Assembly: GCF_014656075.1 (NCBI RefSeq)
Contig: NZ_BNBS01000073.1
Coordinates: 1 to 41,597 of the forward strand
Reading direction: 5' to 3'
Origin: Streptomyces hydrogenans
Lineage (GTDB): Bacteria > Actinomycetota > Actinomycetes > Streptomycetales > Streptomycetaceae
DNA: 41,597 nucleotides
The translations under genes were made by a program, and so were the position numbers. Shown here piece after piece: positions 14,646-21,829 of the stretch; the stretch's first letter is position 1, and each line of letters begins with the position of its first letter. Under the pieces are notes generated by a model that worked only from the letters and a program-made list of their open reading frames with translations, was not told the origin of the DNA and searched no databases.

Positions 14646-15895
14646 CGCCCGAACCGACCCCCGGGGGCGGCCCCGCCCGCCGCACCGTCCTCGCCGGCGG
14701 CGGCGGCCTCGCCCTCGGTGCCGCCGTGGCCGGCGGCGCCGCGGCGCTGACCCGCGACGGGGACGCCACCGCGCCCGTCGCGGACAGCGGTGCCGCCGTG
14801 CCCTTCCACGGGCCGCACCAGGCCGGCATCGCCACCGCCGTCCAGGACCGGCTGCACTTCGCCGCCTTCGACGTCACCACCGACGACCGCGAGAAGCTGG
14901 AGAAGCTCCTGCGGGAGTGGACCCGGGCCGCCGAGCGGATGACCGCGGGACGCGAGGTCGGCGAGGGCGCCTACGGCGGCCTCCCGGAGGCGCCGCCGGA
15001 CGACACCGGTGAGGCCCTCGGCCTCAAGCCGTCCCGCCTCACCCTCACCATCGGCTTCGGCCCCTCGCTCTTCGACGGGCGCTTCGGGCTGAAGGACAAG
15101 CGGCCCGGGGCCCTGGTGGAGCTGCCCAGGTTCCCGGGCGACAACCTCGATCCGGCGCGCAGCGGCGGCGACCTGTGCGTGCAGGCGTGCGCCGACGACC
15201 CCCAGGTCGCGGTGCACGCCATCCGCAACCTCGCCCGGATCGGCTTCGGCACGGTCGCGGTCCGCTGGTCCCAGCTGGGCTTCGGCAAGACGTCCTCGAC
15301 CACCCCGGACGCGCAGACCCCGCGCAACCTCTTCGGCTTCAAGGACGGCACCCGCAACGTCGCCGGCACCGACACCGCCGCCCTCGACCGGCACGTCTGG
15401 GTCGGCGCGAAGGAGGCCACCGGCGGCGGCGCCTGGATGGCAGGCGGCTCCTACCTGGTCGCCCGCCGGATCCGGATGAACGTCGAGACCTGGGACCGCA
15501 CCCCGCTCGCCGAGCAGGAGGACATCTTCGGCCGGGACAAGAAGGAGGGCGCGCCCGTCGGGAAGGCGAAGGAGCACGACGAGCCGTTCCTCAAGGCGAT
15601 GAAGCCGGACTCGCACGTCCGGCTCGCCCACCCGGACGCCAACGGCGGGGCGCACCTGCTGCGCCGCGGCTACTCCTTCACCGACGGCACGGACGGCCTC
15701 GGCCGGCTCGACGCGGGCCTGTTCTTCCTCGCCTACCAGCGGGACGTCCGGTCCGGCTTCGTCCCGGTGCAGACCGCGCTGGCCAAGGCGGACGCGCTCA
15801 ACGAGTACATCCAGCACGTCGGTTCGGCGGTCTTCGCCGTCCCGCCGGGCGTCCGCGACGCGGACGACTGGTGGGGCCGCGGCCTTTTCTCGTAA
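14642..15895 (+). CDS. efeB: EfeB Dyp-type heme peroxidase, Tat-exported
   Basis: 417 residues. The N-terminus PARRTVLAGGGGLALGAAVAGG has the twin-Arg (R13 R14) and hydrophobic stretch of a Tat signal, fitting export with heme already bound. The DyP signature GFKDG lies at 232-236 (GxxDG, with the distal Asp), and the C-terminal half has SHVRLAHP and LLRRGYSF, typical of the proximal His region. EfeB oxidises Fe2+ for uptake and has also been proposed to extract iron from heme, which would suit this neighbourhood. GTG start at 14642 overlaps the efeO stop. Confidence 0.95.
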   Translation: MTPEPTPGGGPARRTVLAGGGGLALGAAVAGGAAALTRDGDATAPVADSGAAVPFHGPHQAGIATAVQDRLHFAAFDVTTDDREKLEKLLREWTRAAERMTAGREVGEGAYGGLPEAPPDDTGEALGLKPSRLTLTIGFGPSLFDGRFGLKDKRPGALVELPRFPGDNLDPARSGGDLCVQACADDPQVAVHAIRNLARIGFGTVAVRWSQLGFGKTSSTTPDAQTPRNLFGFKDGTRNVAGTDTAALDRHVWVGAKEATGGGAWMAGGSYLVARRIRMNVETWDRTPLAEQEDIFGRDKKEGAPVGKAKEHDEPFLKAMKPDSHVRLAHPDANGGAHLLRRGYSFTDGTDGLGRLDAGLFFLAYQRDVRSGFVPVQTALAKADALNEYIQHVGSAVFAVPPGVRDADDWWGRGLFS

Positions 15896-15913
15896 CCCTG
15901 GGAGGTATCCGCC

Positions 15914-16792
15914 GTGTTCGGCAACTATCTGATCGGCCTGCGCGAGGGGCTGGAGGCCAGCCTCGTCGTCTGCATCCTCATCGCCTATCTGGTGAAGACC
16001 GGCCGGCGGGACGCGCTGAAGCCGATCTGGGCCGGCATCGGCGTGGCCGTCGGCATCGCGCTCGCCTTCGGCGCCGGCCTGGAGTTCGGCTCCCAGGAGC
16101 TGACCTTCGAGGCGCAGGAGCTGCTCGGCGGCTCGCTGTCCATCCTCGCCGTGGTCCTGGTGACCTGGATGGTCTTCTGGATGAAGAAGACCGCCCGGCA
16201 CCTGCGGGCGGAGCTGCACGGCAAGCTGGACGCGGCCCTGGCCATGGGCACCGGCGCGCTGGTCGCCACCGCCTTCCTGGCGGTGGGCCGGGAGGGCCTG
16301 GAGACCGCGCTCTTCGTGTGGGCGTCGGTACGGGCCTCCTCCGACGGCAGCCACGCGCCGCTGCTCGGCGTGGTCCTGGGCCTGCTGACGGCGGTGCTGC
16401 TGGGCTGGCTGTTCTACCGGGGCGCGCTGCGGATCAACCTGGCGAAGTTCTTCACCTGGACCGGCGGGATGCTGGTCGTGGTCGCGGCGGGCGTCCTCGC
16501 GTACGGCGTGCACGACCTCCAGGAGGCGCGCTTCCTCGGCGGGCTCGCCGACAAGGCGTTCGACATCTCGGCGACGGTCCCGCCGGACAGCTGGTACGGC
16601 ACGCTCCTCAAGGGCGTGTTCAACTTCCAGCCCGACCCGACGGTCCTTCAGGTCACGGTGTGGGCGCTGTATCTGATCCCGACGCTCGCGCTCTTCCTCG
16701 CCCCGATAGGGTCGGGTCCGTCCGTGCGCGTGGAGAAGCAGAAGGCGACCGATGAGAAGGCTGAGGCTGGAGCGGCAGACCCGGCGGTCTGA
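15914..16792 (+). CDS. efeU: EfeU iron permease (FTR1 family)
   Basis: 292 residues, seven predicted membrane helices. Both REGLE motifs that bind iron in FTR1 permeases are present, at 10-14 (LREGLEAS) and 124-128 (GREGLETALF). The C-terminal tail is charged and cytoplasmic (VEKQKATDEKAEAG). It imports iron supplied by EfeO/EfeB. Start is GTG 15914 with GGGAGGT about 8 nt upstream. The gene order O-B-U, rather than U-O-B, is common in actinobacteria. The 3' end overlaps the next gene by 41 nt. Confidence 0.95.
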   Translation: MFGNYLIGLREGLEASLVVCILIAYLVKTGRRDALKPIWAGIGVAVGIALAFGAGLEFGSQELTFEAQELLGGSLSILAVVLVTWMVFWMKKTARHLRAELHGKLDAALAMGTGALVATAFLAVGREGLETALFVWASVRASSDGSHAPLLGVVLGLLTAVLLGWLFYRGALRINLAKFFTWTGGMLVVVAAGVLAYGVHDLQEARFLGGLADKAFDISATVPPDSWYGTLLKGVFNFQPDPTVLQVTVWALYLIPTLALFLAPIGSGPSVRVEKQKATDEKAEAGAADPAV

Positions 16793-17780
16793 GAGGCCCC
16801 GTCGCGGCGGGGCCCCGGCGGCCCTCGCCGCGGCGACCGTCGTGGCGCTGACGGCGAGCGGCTGTGTGACCGTCCACGGTGAGACCGCGGTCGTGCCGGG
16901 GGCTACGCCCGACGAGGCGTCGGCGGCGCTGGCCGCCTTCGTCACCGCGTTCAACCGGGCCGACAAGGCCAACGACCCGACGCTCGACGCCGCTCAGGTG
17001 ACCGGCCCACTGGGGGCGATCAACCAGGCCGGCCTCAAGTCGAAGTCGGTGACCCAGCCGGGGGGAAACCCGAAGCACCAGCCGCTGGAGCTGCGCGACG
17101 CCCGCTTCCTGGTCCCCGCGAAGGCGGGCTGGCCGCGCTGGTTCGTCGCGGACGCCGACGCCAGCCGCGACGACGGCACCCCGCAGGCGGGGAACCGCTG
17201 GCTCGTCGCCTTCCTCAAGGACGGCCCGGACCGGCCGTGGAAGGCGGCCCACCTGGCGATCGTCGGCCCGGACGCGATGCCCGAGTTCGCCGAGGAGCGG
17301 GGCGACGAGGTGCCGCTCCCGGCCGCCTCGAAGGCGACGGCGATCGCGCCGGAGGAGCTGAGCGAGCGGTACGCCGACTATCTCAAGGACGGCGGTACGG
17401 GCTCCTTCGCGGCGGGCGCGCACACCAGCCAGTGGCGCGAGAAGCGGGCCCGCACGGCCCAGCGGCCGGGCCTGGCGACCCAGTGGATCGACCGGCCCGC
17501 CGACACGGGCGACTTCGCGCCGCTGGCGCTGGCGACGAAGGACGGCGGGGCGCTGGTCTTCTTCGCCAGCCGCCACTACGAGCGCCAGACGACCGCCAAG
17601 GGCTACCGCCCGAAGGTGGGCCCGGAGCTCAAGGCCCTGATGAAGGGCGAGGTCGTGAACACGGTGACCAAGGAGTGGATGTCGAGCCAGGTCGTCCTGG
17701 TGAAGCCCGCCGGCACGGAGAAGGACGCGGTCACCTTCGCCGGACGCCTCCAGGGCGTCGTCTCCGTCGAGGGCTCCTGA
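16752..17780 (+). CDS. Lipoprotein of unknown function
   Basis: 342 residues. A long Arg-rich N-region (MRRLRLERQTRRSERPRRGG) precedes a hydrophobic stretch and lipobox LTASGC (Cys38). The mature part has no recognised catalytic motif; it contains ATPDEASAALAAFVTAFNRADKANDPTL, which resembles the start of NTF2-like folds, and later SQWREKRARTAQRPGL. The start lies inside the efeU 3' end, implying coupled translation with the iron operon, although nothing in the protein itself suggests iron binding. Surface-exposed on the outer face of the membrane. The family is widespread in Streptomyces and uncharacterised as far as I know. Confidence 0.82.
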   Translation: MRRLRLERQTRRSERPRRGGAPAALAAATVVALTASGCVTVHGETAVVPGATPDEASAALAAFVTAFNRADKANDPTLDAAQVTGPLGAINQAGLKSKSVTQPGGNPKHQPLELRDARFLVPAKAGWPRWFVADADASRDDGTPQAGNRWLVAFLKDGPDRPWKAAHLAIVGPDAMPEFAEERGDEVPLPAASKATAIAPEELSERYADYLKDGGTGSFAAGAHTSQWREKRARTAQRPGLATQWIDRPADTGDFAPLALATKDGGALVFFASRHYERQTTAKGYRPKVGPELKALMKGEVVNTVTKEWMSSQVVLVKPAGTEKDAVTFAGRLQGVVSVEGS

Positions 17781-17782
17781 CC

Positions 17783-17802
17783 CCGCCCCCGGCCGGGGGC
17801 GG
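17783..17802. terminator. Palindromic GC stem between convergent genes
   Basis: A perfect 20-bp palindrome (arms CCGCCCCCGG and CCGGGGGCGG) occupies the 25-nt gap between the stops at 17780 (+) and 17806 (-). It has no U-run. Likely a bidirectional U-less terminator. Confidence 0.6.
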
Positions 17803-17805
17803 CGC

Positions 17806-18582
17806 TCAGCGGGTGAGCGGCCAGGCGACGGCGTGGGCGGCGTGCTCGTCGCCCTCGGCCGCGCGCTCGGCGGCGTGCCGGGCGCAGGCGTCGGTGAGGG
17901 TCTCCAGGAGGTTCAGCGGGTCGGGCAGCGCGTGCTCGGGGCCGCGGACCCAGCCGACGACCGGGTGGCCGGCCTCGTCACCGGGGAGCCGGGCGGGCGG
18001 CACGAGGACGTAGCTGCCGCGGCAGTGCCAGCGCAGGCCGGGATGCTCGTCCATGGTCTCGGGATGGCAGTCGAGCTCGCAGGGCCACCACTCGTCCTCG
18101 TCCTCGGGGGTGCCCCGGGTGGCGGTGAAGAAGAGCATCCGGCCGCCGTCGCCGGTGCTGTCCGCGGACTCGGCGACCGGTCCCACCTCGACGCCCTCGG
18201 CGAGGAGCCGTTCGAGGGCGGAGCGGCCGGCGGCCAGCGGCACGTCGAGGACGTCGTGGACCATGCCGGTGGCGGTGATGAAGTTGGCCTCGGGCTCGTT
18301 GCGCGCCCAGCGCTCGATCTGGGCGCGGTCGGTGGTCGACTGGGTCTGCCAGGCGAAGGAGACCGGGTGCCGGGCGGGGGTCGGACAGCCGATCCGCTCA
18401 CAGGAACAGCTGTAGCCGACGGGATAGGCGGCGGGGGCCAGGGGCAGTCCGGCGGCGGCGACGGCCAGGAGCAGCGTCTCGCGGGTGTTCCCGTCGTCGG
18501 CCGCGGTGCGTTTCGGGCGCCTGCGCAGCCACTGTGCGAGTTTGCTCTCCGTGCCGCGGTAGCGGCCGATGCCGTCGCCCAT
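17806..18582 (-). CDS. Primase-polymerase (PrimPol_N) domain protein, probably catalytically degenerate
   Basis: 258 residues. The fold markers of the bifunctional primase/polymerase N-terminal domain are visible: a Cys-rich start (YSCSCERIGCPTPARHP), then WQTQSTTDRAQIERWARNEPEANFITATG, which matches the usual helix and W-x(n)-N-x-G motif. The strand that should carry the DxD metal site reads HDVLDVPLAAG, so the second Asp is Pro. No helicase or C-terminal primase domain follows. It is therefore probably not an active polymerase. No plasmid or phage genes are adjacent. Start is ATG 18582, preceded closely by GAGGGG. Confidence 0.78.
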   Translation of the reverse strand: MGDGIGRYRGTESKLAQWLRRRPKRTAADDGNTRETLLLAVAAAGLPLAPAAYPVGYSCSCERIGCPTPARHPVSFAWQTQSTTDRAQIERWARNEPEANFITATGMVHDVLDVPLAAGRSALERLLAEGVEVGPVAESADSTGDGGRMLFFTATRGTPEDEDEWWPCELDCHPETMDEHPGLRWHCRGSYVLVPPARLPGDEAGHPVVGWVRGPEHALPDPLNLLETLTDACARHAAERAAEGDEHAAHAVAWPLTR

Positions 18583-18694
18583 CTATCCCCTCACAGCTCA
18601 TGCTCGCCCGTTCGGCTCTGCCCATGGTCCCACCATCCTGCTCCCCGGGTGACCGGAGTGGGGAACCGGGGGCCGGTGACGACGCTCACGCTCG

Positions 18695-19318
18695 TCACGG
18701 GCGGGGCGTGAGACCGCGCAGGGCGTGCTCGACGAGGGCGTCGGCGTAGGCGTGGTCGAGGGGTCCGGTGCGGTGGAGCCAGCGGTGGTGGAGCGGGCCG
18801 ACGAGGAGTTCGGTGGCGAGCCGGGGGTCGACGGCCGGATCGGCCTGGCCTGCGGCCTGGGCGGCCTCGATGCGGCGGCCGAAGACCTGGAGCTGGGGTT
18901 CGAGGAGGGCGGCGGTGAAGCGGGCGCCGAGCTCGGGGTCGGTGGAGCCCTCGGCGGCGAGCGCGCGGGTGGGGGCGTCGTAGAGCGGGTTGTTGAGTTC
19001 GTCGACGGTGGCGCGCAGGACGAGCCGGAGGTCGGCGGCGAGGTCGCCGGTGTCGGGCAGCTCGGTCTGTCCCCCGGTGGCGCCGGCCTCCTCGGCGGCG
19101 CGGGCGGCGAGGTCGAGGAAGGCGTCGAGGAGGACGGCGGCCTTGGAGGGCCACCAGCGGTAGATGGTCTGCTTGCCGACGCCGGCGCGGGCGGCGATGC
19201 CCTCGACGGTGGTCTTCGCGTAGCCGGTCTCGGAGACGAGGGCGAGGGCGGCGTCGAAGATGGCGCGGCGGGAGCGCTCGCTGCGGCGGGAGGCGTCGGG
19301 GGCCTTGGGCTCGGGCAT
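18695..19318 (-). CDS. TetR family transcriptional regulator
   Basis: 207 residues. The N-terminal HTH is clear: RSRRAIFDAALALVSETGYAKTTVEGIAARAGVGKQTIYRWWPSKAAVLLDAF (about 15-66), where the recognition helix ends in TIYRWWPSK. The remainder is the helical ligand-binding domain (TetR_C). It is divergent from the dimethylargininase gene, and the 17-bp palindrome at 19340-19356 lies 22 nt upstream of its start, so autoregulation is likely and control of the divergent gene is possible. The ligand cannot be inferred. Confidence 0.92.
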   Translation of the reverse strand: MPEPKAPDASRRSERSRRAIFDAALALVSETGYAKTTVEGIAARAGVGKQTIYRWWPSKAAVLLDAFLDLAARAAEEAGATGGQTELPDTGDLAADLRLVLRATVDELNNPLYDAPTRALAAEGSTDPELGARFTAALLEPQLQVFGRRIEAAQAAGQADPAVDPRLATELLVGPLHHRWLHRTGPLDHAYADALVEHALRGLTPRP

Positions 19319-19339
19319 GGCGCCGAATCTACCATCGGG

Positions 19340-19356
19340 CGAGACGGGTCGTCTCG
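19340..19356. promoter_or_regulatory. Probable TetR operator
   Basis: CGAGACGGGTCGTCTCG has 7-bp inverted arms around a 3-bp centre. The same CGAGACG-N-CGTCTCG type of site is common upstream of streptomycete TetR genes with a TIYRWWPSK recognition helix. Location between the divergent genes supports operator function. Confidence 0.7.
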
Positions 19357-19498
19357 TCAGTGGGCGTCCGGAAGTCGATCGGGTGTGCGCAGGACGAACC
19401 ACCCGAACGGTCCACTGCGCGCGGGCCCGCGAGAGCGGACCATGGCTCCACCGATCCACGGCCCGCCCCGGCGGGCCACCGTCCGTGAGGAGGCCCGA

Positions 19499-20329
19499 TT
19501 GCGCTCCACTCCGCGCGAGTCCTCGCCCCGCCGCTACCTGATGTGCCCACCCGCGCACTTCACGGTGACGTACTCCATCAACCCGTGGATGGACCCGACG
19601 AAACCCGTCGACCTGCCGCTCGCCCTCGCCCAGTGGGAGGACCTCCGCGACCGCTATCTGGCCCTCGGGCACACCGTCGAACTCCTCGACCCCGACCCGG
19701 CACTGCCGGACATGGTCTTCGCGGCCAACGGCGCGACCGTCGTCGGCGGCCGGGTGCTCGGCGCCCGTTTCGCCCACCCGGAGCGGACCGCCGAGGCCGA
19801 CGCGCACCTCGCGTGGTTCCGCCGCAACGGCTGGGCCGAGGAGGACCTGGGGCTCCCGCTGCACGTCAACGAGGGCGAGGGCGACTTCGCCGTGACCGCC
19901 TCCTGGATCCTGGCCGGCACCGGCTTCCGCTCCAGCCCGCTGTCGCACGGCGAGGCCCAGGAGTTCTTCGGCCGGCCCGTGATCGGCCTGGAGCTGGTGG
20001 ACCCGCGCTACTACCACCTGGACACGGCGCTGTCCGTCCTCGACGAGGCGGCCGACGAGGTCATGTACTTCCCCGGCGCCTTCTCCCCCGGCAGCAGGGC
20101 CGTCCTCGCCCGGCTCTTCCCCGACGCCCTCCTGGCGACCGAGGAGGACGCGGCGGCCCTCGGGCTCAACGCGGTCAGCGACGGCCGCCACGTGCTGCTC
20201 CCGCAGACGGCGACGGGCCTCTTCGGCCCGCTGCGGGACCGCGGCTTCGAGCCGCTCGGCATGGACCTCGGCGAACTCCTCAAGGGCGGCGGCAGCGTGA
20301 AGTGCTGCACCCAGGAGCTGCGGCCCTAG
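19499..20329 (+). CDS. ddaH: Dimethylarginine dimethylaminohydrolase (dimethylargininase/amidinotransferase family)
   Basis: 276 residues. It belongs to the guanidino-group modifying superfamily; DDAH hydrolyses N-omega-methylated arginines to citrulline and methylamines. Active-site features are D71 in PDMVFAANGA, H173 in RYYHLDTALSVLD and the nucleophile in the C-terminal SVKCCTQELRP (C269 or C270). MCPPAHFTVTYSINPWM near the start is also typical. The TTG start at 19499 is chosen because GAGGAGG (19487-19493) lies 5 nt upstream; an in-frame ATG at 19442 would add 19 residues without a good ribosome site. The 3' end is only 3 nt from the convergent Rsm22-like gene. Confidence 0.88.
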   Translation: MRSTPRESSPRRYLMCPPAHFTVTYSINPWMDPTKPVDLPLALAQWEDLRDRYLALGHTVELLDPDPALPDMVFAANGATVVGGRVLGARFAHPERTAEADAHLAWFRRNGWAEEDLGLPLHVNEGEGDFAVTASWILAGTGFRSSPLSHGEAQEFFGRPVIGLELVDPRYYHLDTALSVLDEAADEVMYFPGAFSPGSRAVLARLFPDALLATEEDAAALGLNAVSDGRHVLLPQTATGLFGPLRDRGFEPLGMDLGELLKGGGSVKCCTQELRP

Positions 20330-20332
20330 GCC

Positions 20333-21316
20333 CTAGTCCTGGCCGGCGGGCGGCCAGGAGTCGCCCCACTCGGCGTCGCGGGCCCGCTTGTACAGGGGTC
20401 CGTGGCGCTTGGTGACGGTCTCGCGGCCGAGTCCCTCCGGGGCGCAGAGGTCGAGCAGGACGAGGCCCTTGCGGATCTGCGGCCTGCGGACGACGCGGCC
20501 GGGCGCCGGGCGCACGGGGAAGCGGGTGGCGGCGACGTACGCGTACTTCTCGTCCTCGTAGGGCAGCGAGCCGCCCTTGACCTTCCGGTGCAGCGAGGAG
20601 CGGCTGACCCGCGCCGAGAAGTGGCACCAGTCGGTGCCGGGCTCGATCGGGCAGGCGCCGCTGTGCGGGCAGGGCGCGGCGACGGTGAGGCCGGCGTCGA
20701 TCAGCACGGACCGGGCGGCGATGATCCGCTCGTAGCCGTCGGGGGTGCCGGGCTCGACGACGACGACGGCGCCGCGCGCGGCGCGGGCGGCCTCCGCGAC
20801 GAGCGCGGTCCGGTCGCCCTCGGTCAGCTCCTTGAGCACGTACGACACGGTGACCAGGTCGGTCTCGTCGAGCCGCAGCGCGGTGCCGATCCGCTCGCGC
20901 CGCCACGCGGCGTCCAGGACCCCGTCGGCCAGCTCCCGGCCGAGCGCGAGCGCGGGCTCGGCCCAGTCGAGGACGGTGCTGCGCGGCCCGCCCTCCCACA
21001 CGTCGGCGACGGCCCAGCTCGCGGCCCCGGTCCCGCCGCCGACGTCCGTGTGGGTGCCGGGCGTCCACTCCGGGGCGGCCGCCCACAGCGCCTCCAGGGC
21101 GCCCCGGGCGGCCTCGAAGGTGGCGGGCATCCGGTAGGCGGCGTACGCGGCCACGTCCGACCGGTCCCGCAGCACGGGCGCGTCGGTCGGGGTCGTCCCC
21201 CGGTAGTGCGCGATCAGCCGGTCCACGGCCTTCGTGGTCTGCGAGGGCGGCAGCCCGTCCAGCAGCCCGGCGAGGGCGGCGCGCAGGGACTCGGCGGAGG
21301 CGGAGGAGACGTTCAC
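20333..21316 (-). CDS. Rsm22/METTL17-like methyltransferase-fold protein with four-Cys cluster
   Basis: 327 residues. The AdoMet-binding motif TDVGGGTGAASWAV lies at about 90-104, after the family-typical segment AYAAYRMPATFEAARGALEAL. Four Cys residues (C216, C222, C231, C291) occur as APCPHSGACP, DWCHF and LLDLCAPEG, the arrangement that binds a [4Fe-4S] cluster in mitochondrial METTL17/Rsm22 proteins, which assist small-ribosomal-subunit assembly. A bacterial role at the small subunit is inferred. Start is GTG 21316. It sits 9 nt after the hemerythrin gene, in an apparent three-gene operon. Confidence 0.87.
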   Translation of the reverse strand: MNVSSASAESLRAALAGLLDGLPPSQTTKAVDRLIAHYRGTTPTDAPVLRDRSDVAAYAAYRMPATFEAARGALEALWAAAPEWTPGTHTDVGGGTGAASWAVADVWEGGPRSTVLDWAEPALALGRELADGVLDAAWRRERIGTALRLDETDLVTVSYVLKELTEGDRTALVAEAARAARGAVVVVEPGTPDGYERIIAARSVLIDAGLTVAAPCPHSGACPIEPGTDWCHFSARVSRSSLHRKVKGGSLPYEDEKYAYVAATRFPVRPAPGRVVRRPQIRKGLVLLDLCAPEGLGRETVTKRHGPLYKRARDAEWGDSWPPAGQD

Positions 21317-21325
21317 CGACCCAGT

Positions 21326-21814
21326 CTAGGCGCCGGCGTCGGTCGTCCCGGCCGGGGCGACCGGGCGGCCGTGCACCGTGCTCCAGGCCGACATCGCCAG
21401 GTCCCACTGGTCGCCGGTGAGTTCGGTGAGGGAGGCGGGGAAGAGTCCGTCCTCCTCCTTGGCGATGTGCTCGTGGAGCTCGTCGACGGCGCGGACGAAG
21501 GCGGTCCGCTGGGCGGGGTCGTCCAGGTCGAGGGCGGTGAGGAAGGCGTCGAGTTCGCGGTGCTCGGCGACGAGCGCGGAGACGTACCCCGCGTACTCCT
21601 CGTTCTCGGCCATGACCCGGAAGAGGCCCGCCTCCTCGCCGGCCCAGTGGCCGCGCAGCCGCACCGCCATCTCTCCGGCGAGGGCCGCGGCCCTCGCGCG
21701 GTCGCCCGCGTCGAGCGCGCGGACCGCGTCGCCGCCGAGGTCGGTGACGGCCTCGTGCTCGGCGATGAACTCCTTGATCAGCGGGATGTCGCGGCAACCG
21801 CAGTAGTGGCACAT
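21326..21814 (-). CDS. Hemerythrin HHE-domain protein
   Basis: 162 residues. A four-helix bundle with His/Glu ligands for a di-iron site: H20 in EFIAEHEAV, H56 and E60 in RGHWAGEEAGLF, H85 in VAEHRELDAF, and H114/H116 with E120/E121 in ELHEHIAKEEDGLFP. Such domains bind O2, NO or sense redox state. The N-terminus MCHYCGC adds three Cys that are not part of the di-iron site and could bind metal or act as a redox switch. It lies 15 nt downstream of the MFS stop and 9 nt upstream of the Rsm22-like gene. Confidence 0.92.
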   Translation of the reverse strand: MCHYCGCRDIPLIKEFIAEHEAVTDLGGDAVRALDAGDRARAAALAGEMAVRLRGHWAGEEAGLFRVMAENEEYAGYVSALVAEHRELDAFLTALDLDDPAQRTAFVRAVDELHEHIAKEEDGLFPASLTELTGDQWDLAMSAWSTVHGRPVAPAGTTDAGA

Positions 21815-21829
21815 CCCGGGATCGTCACA

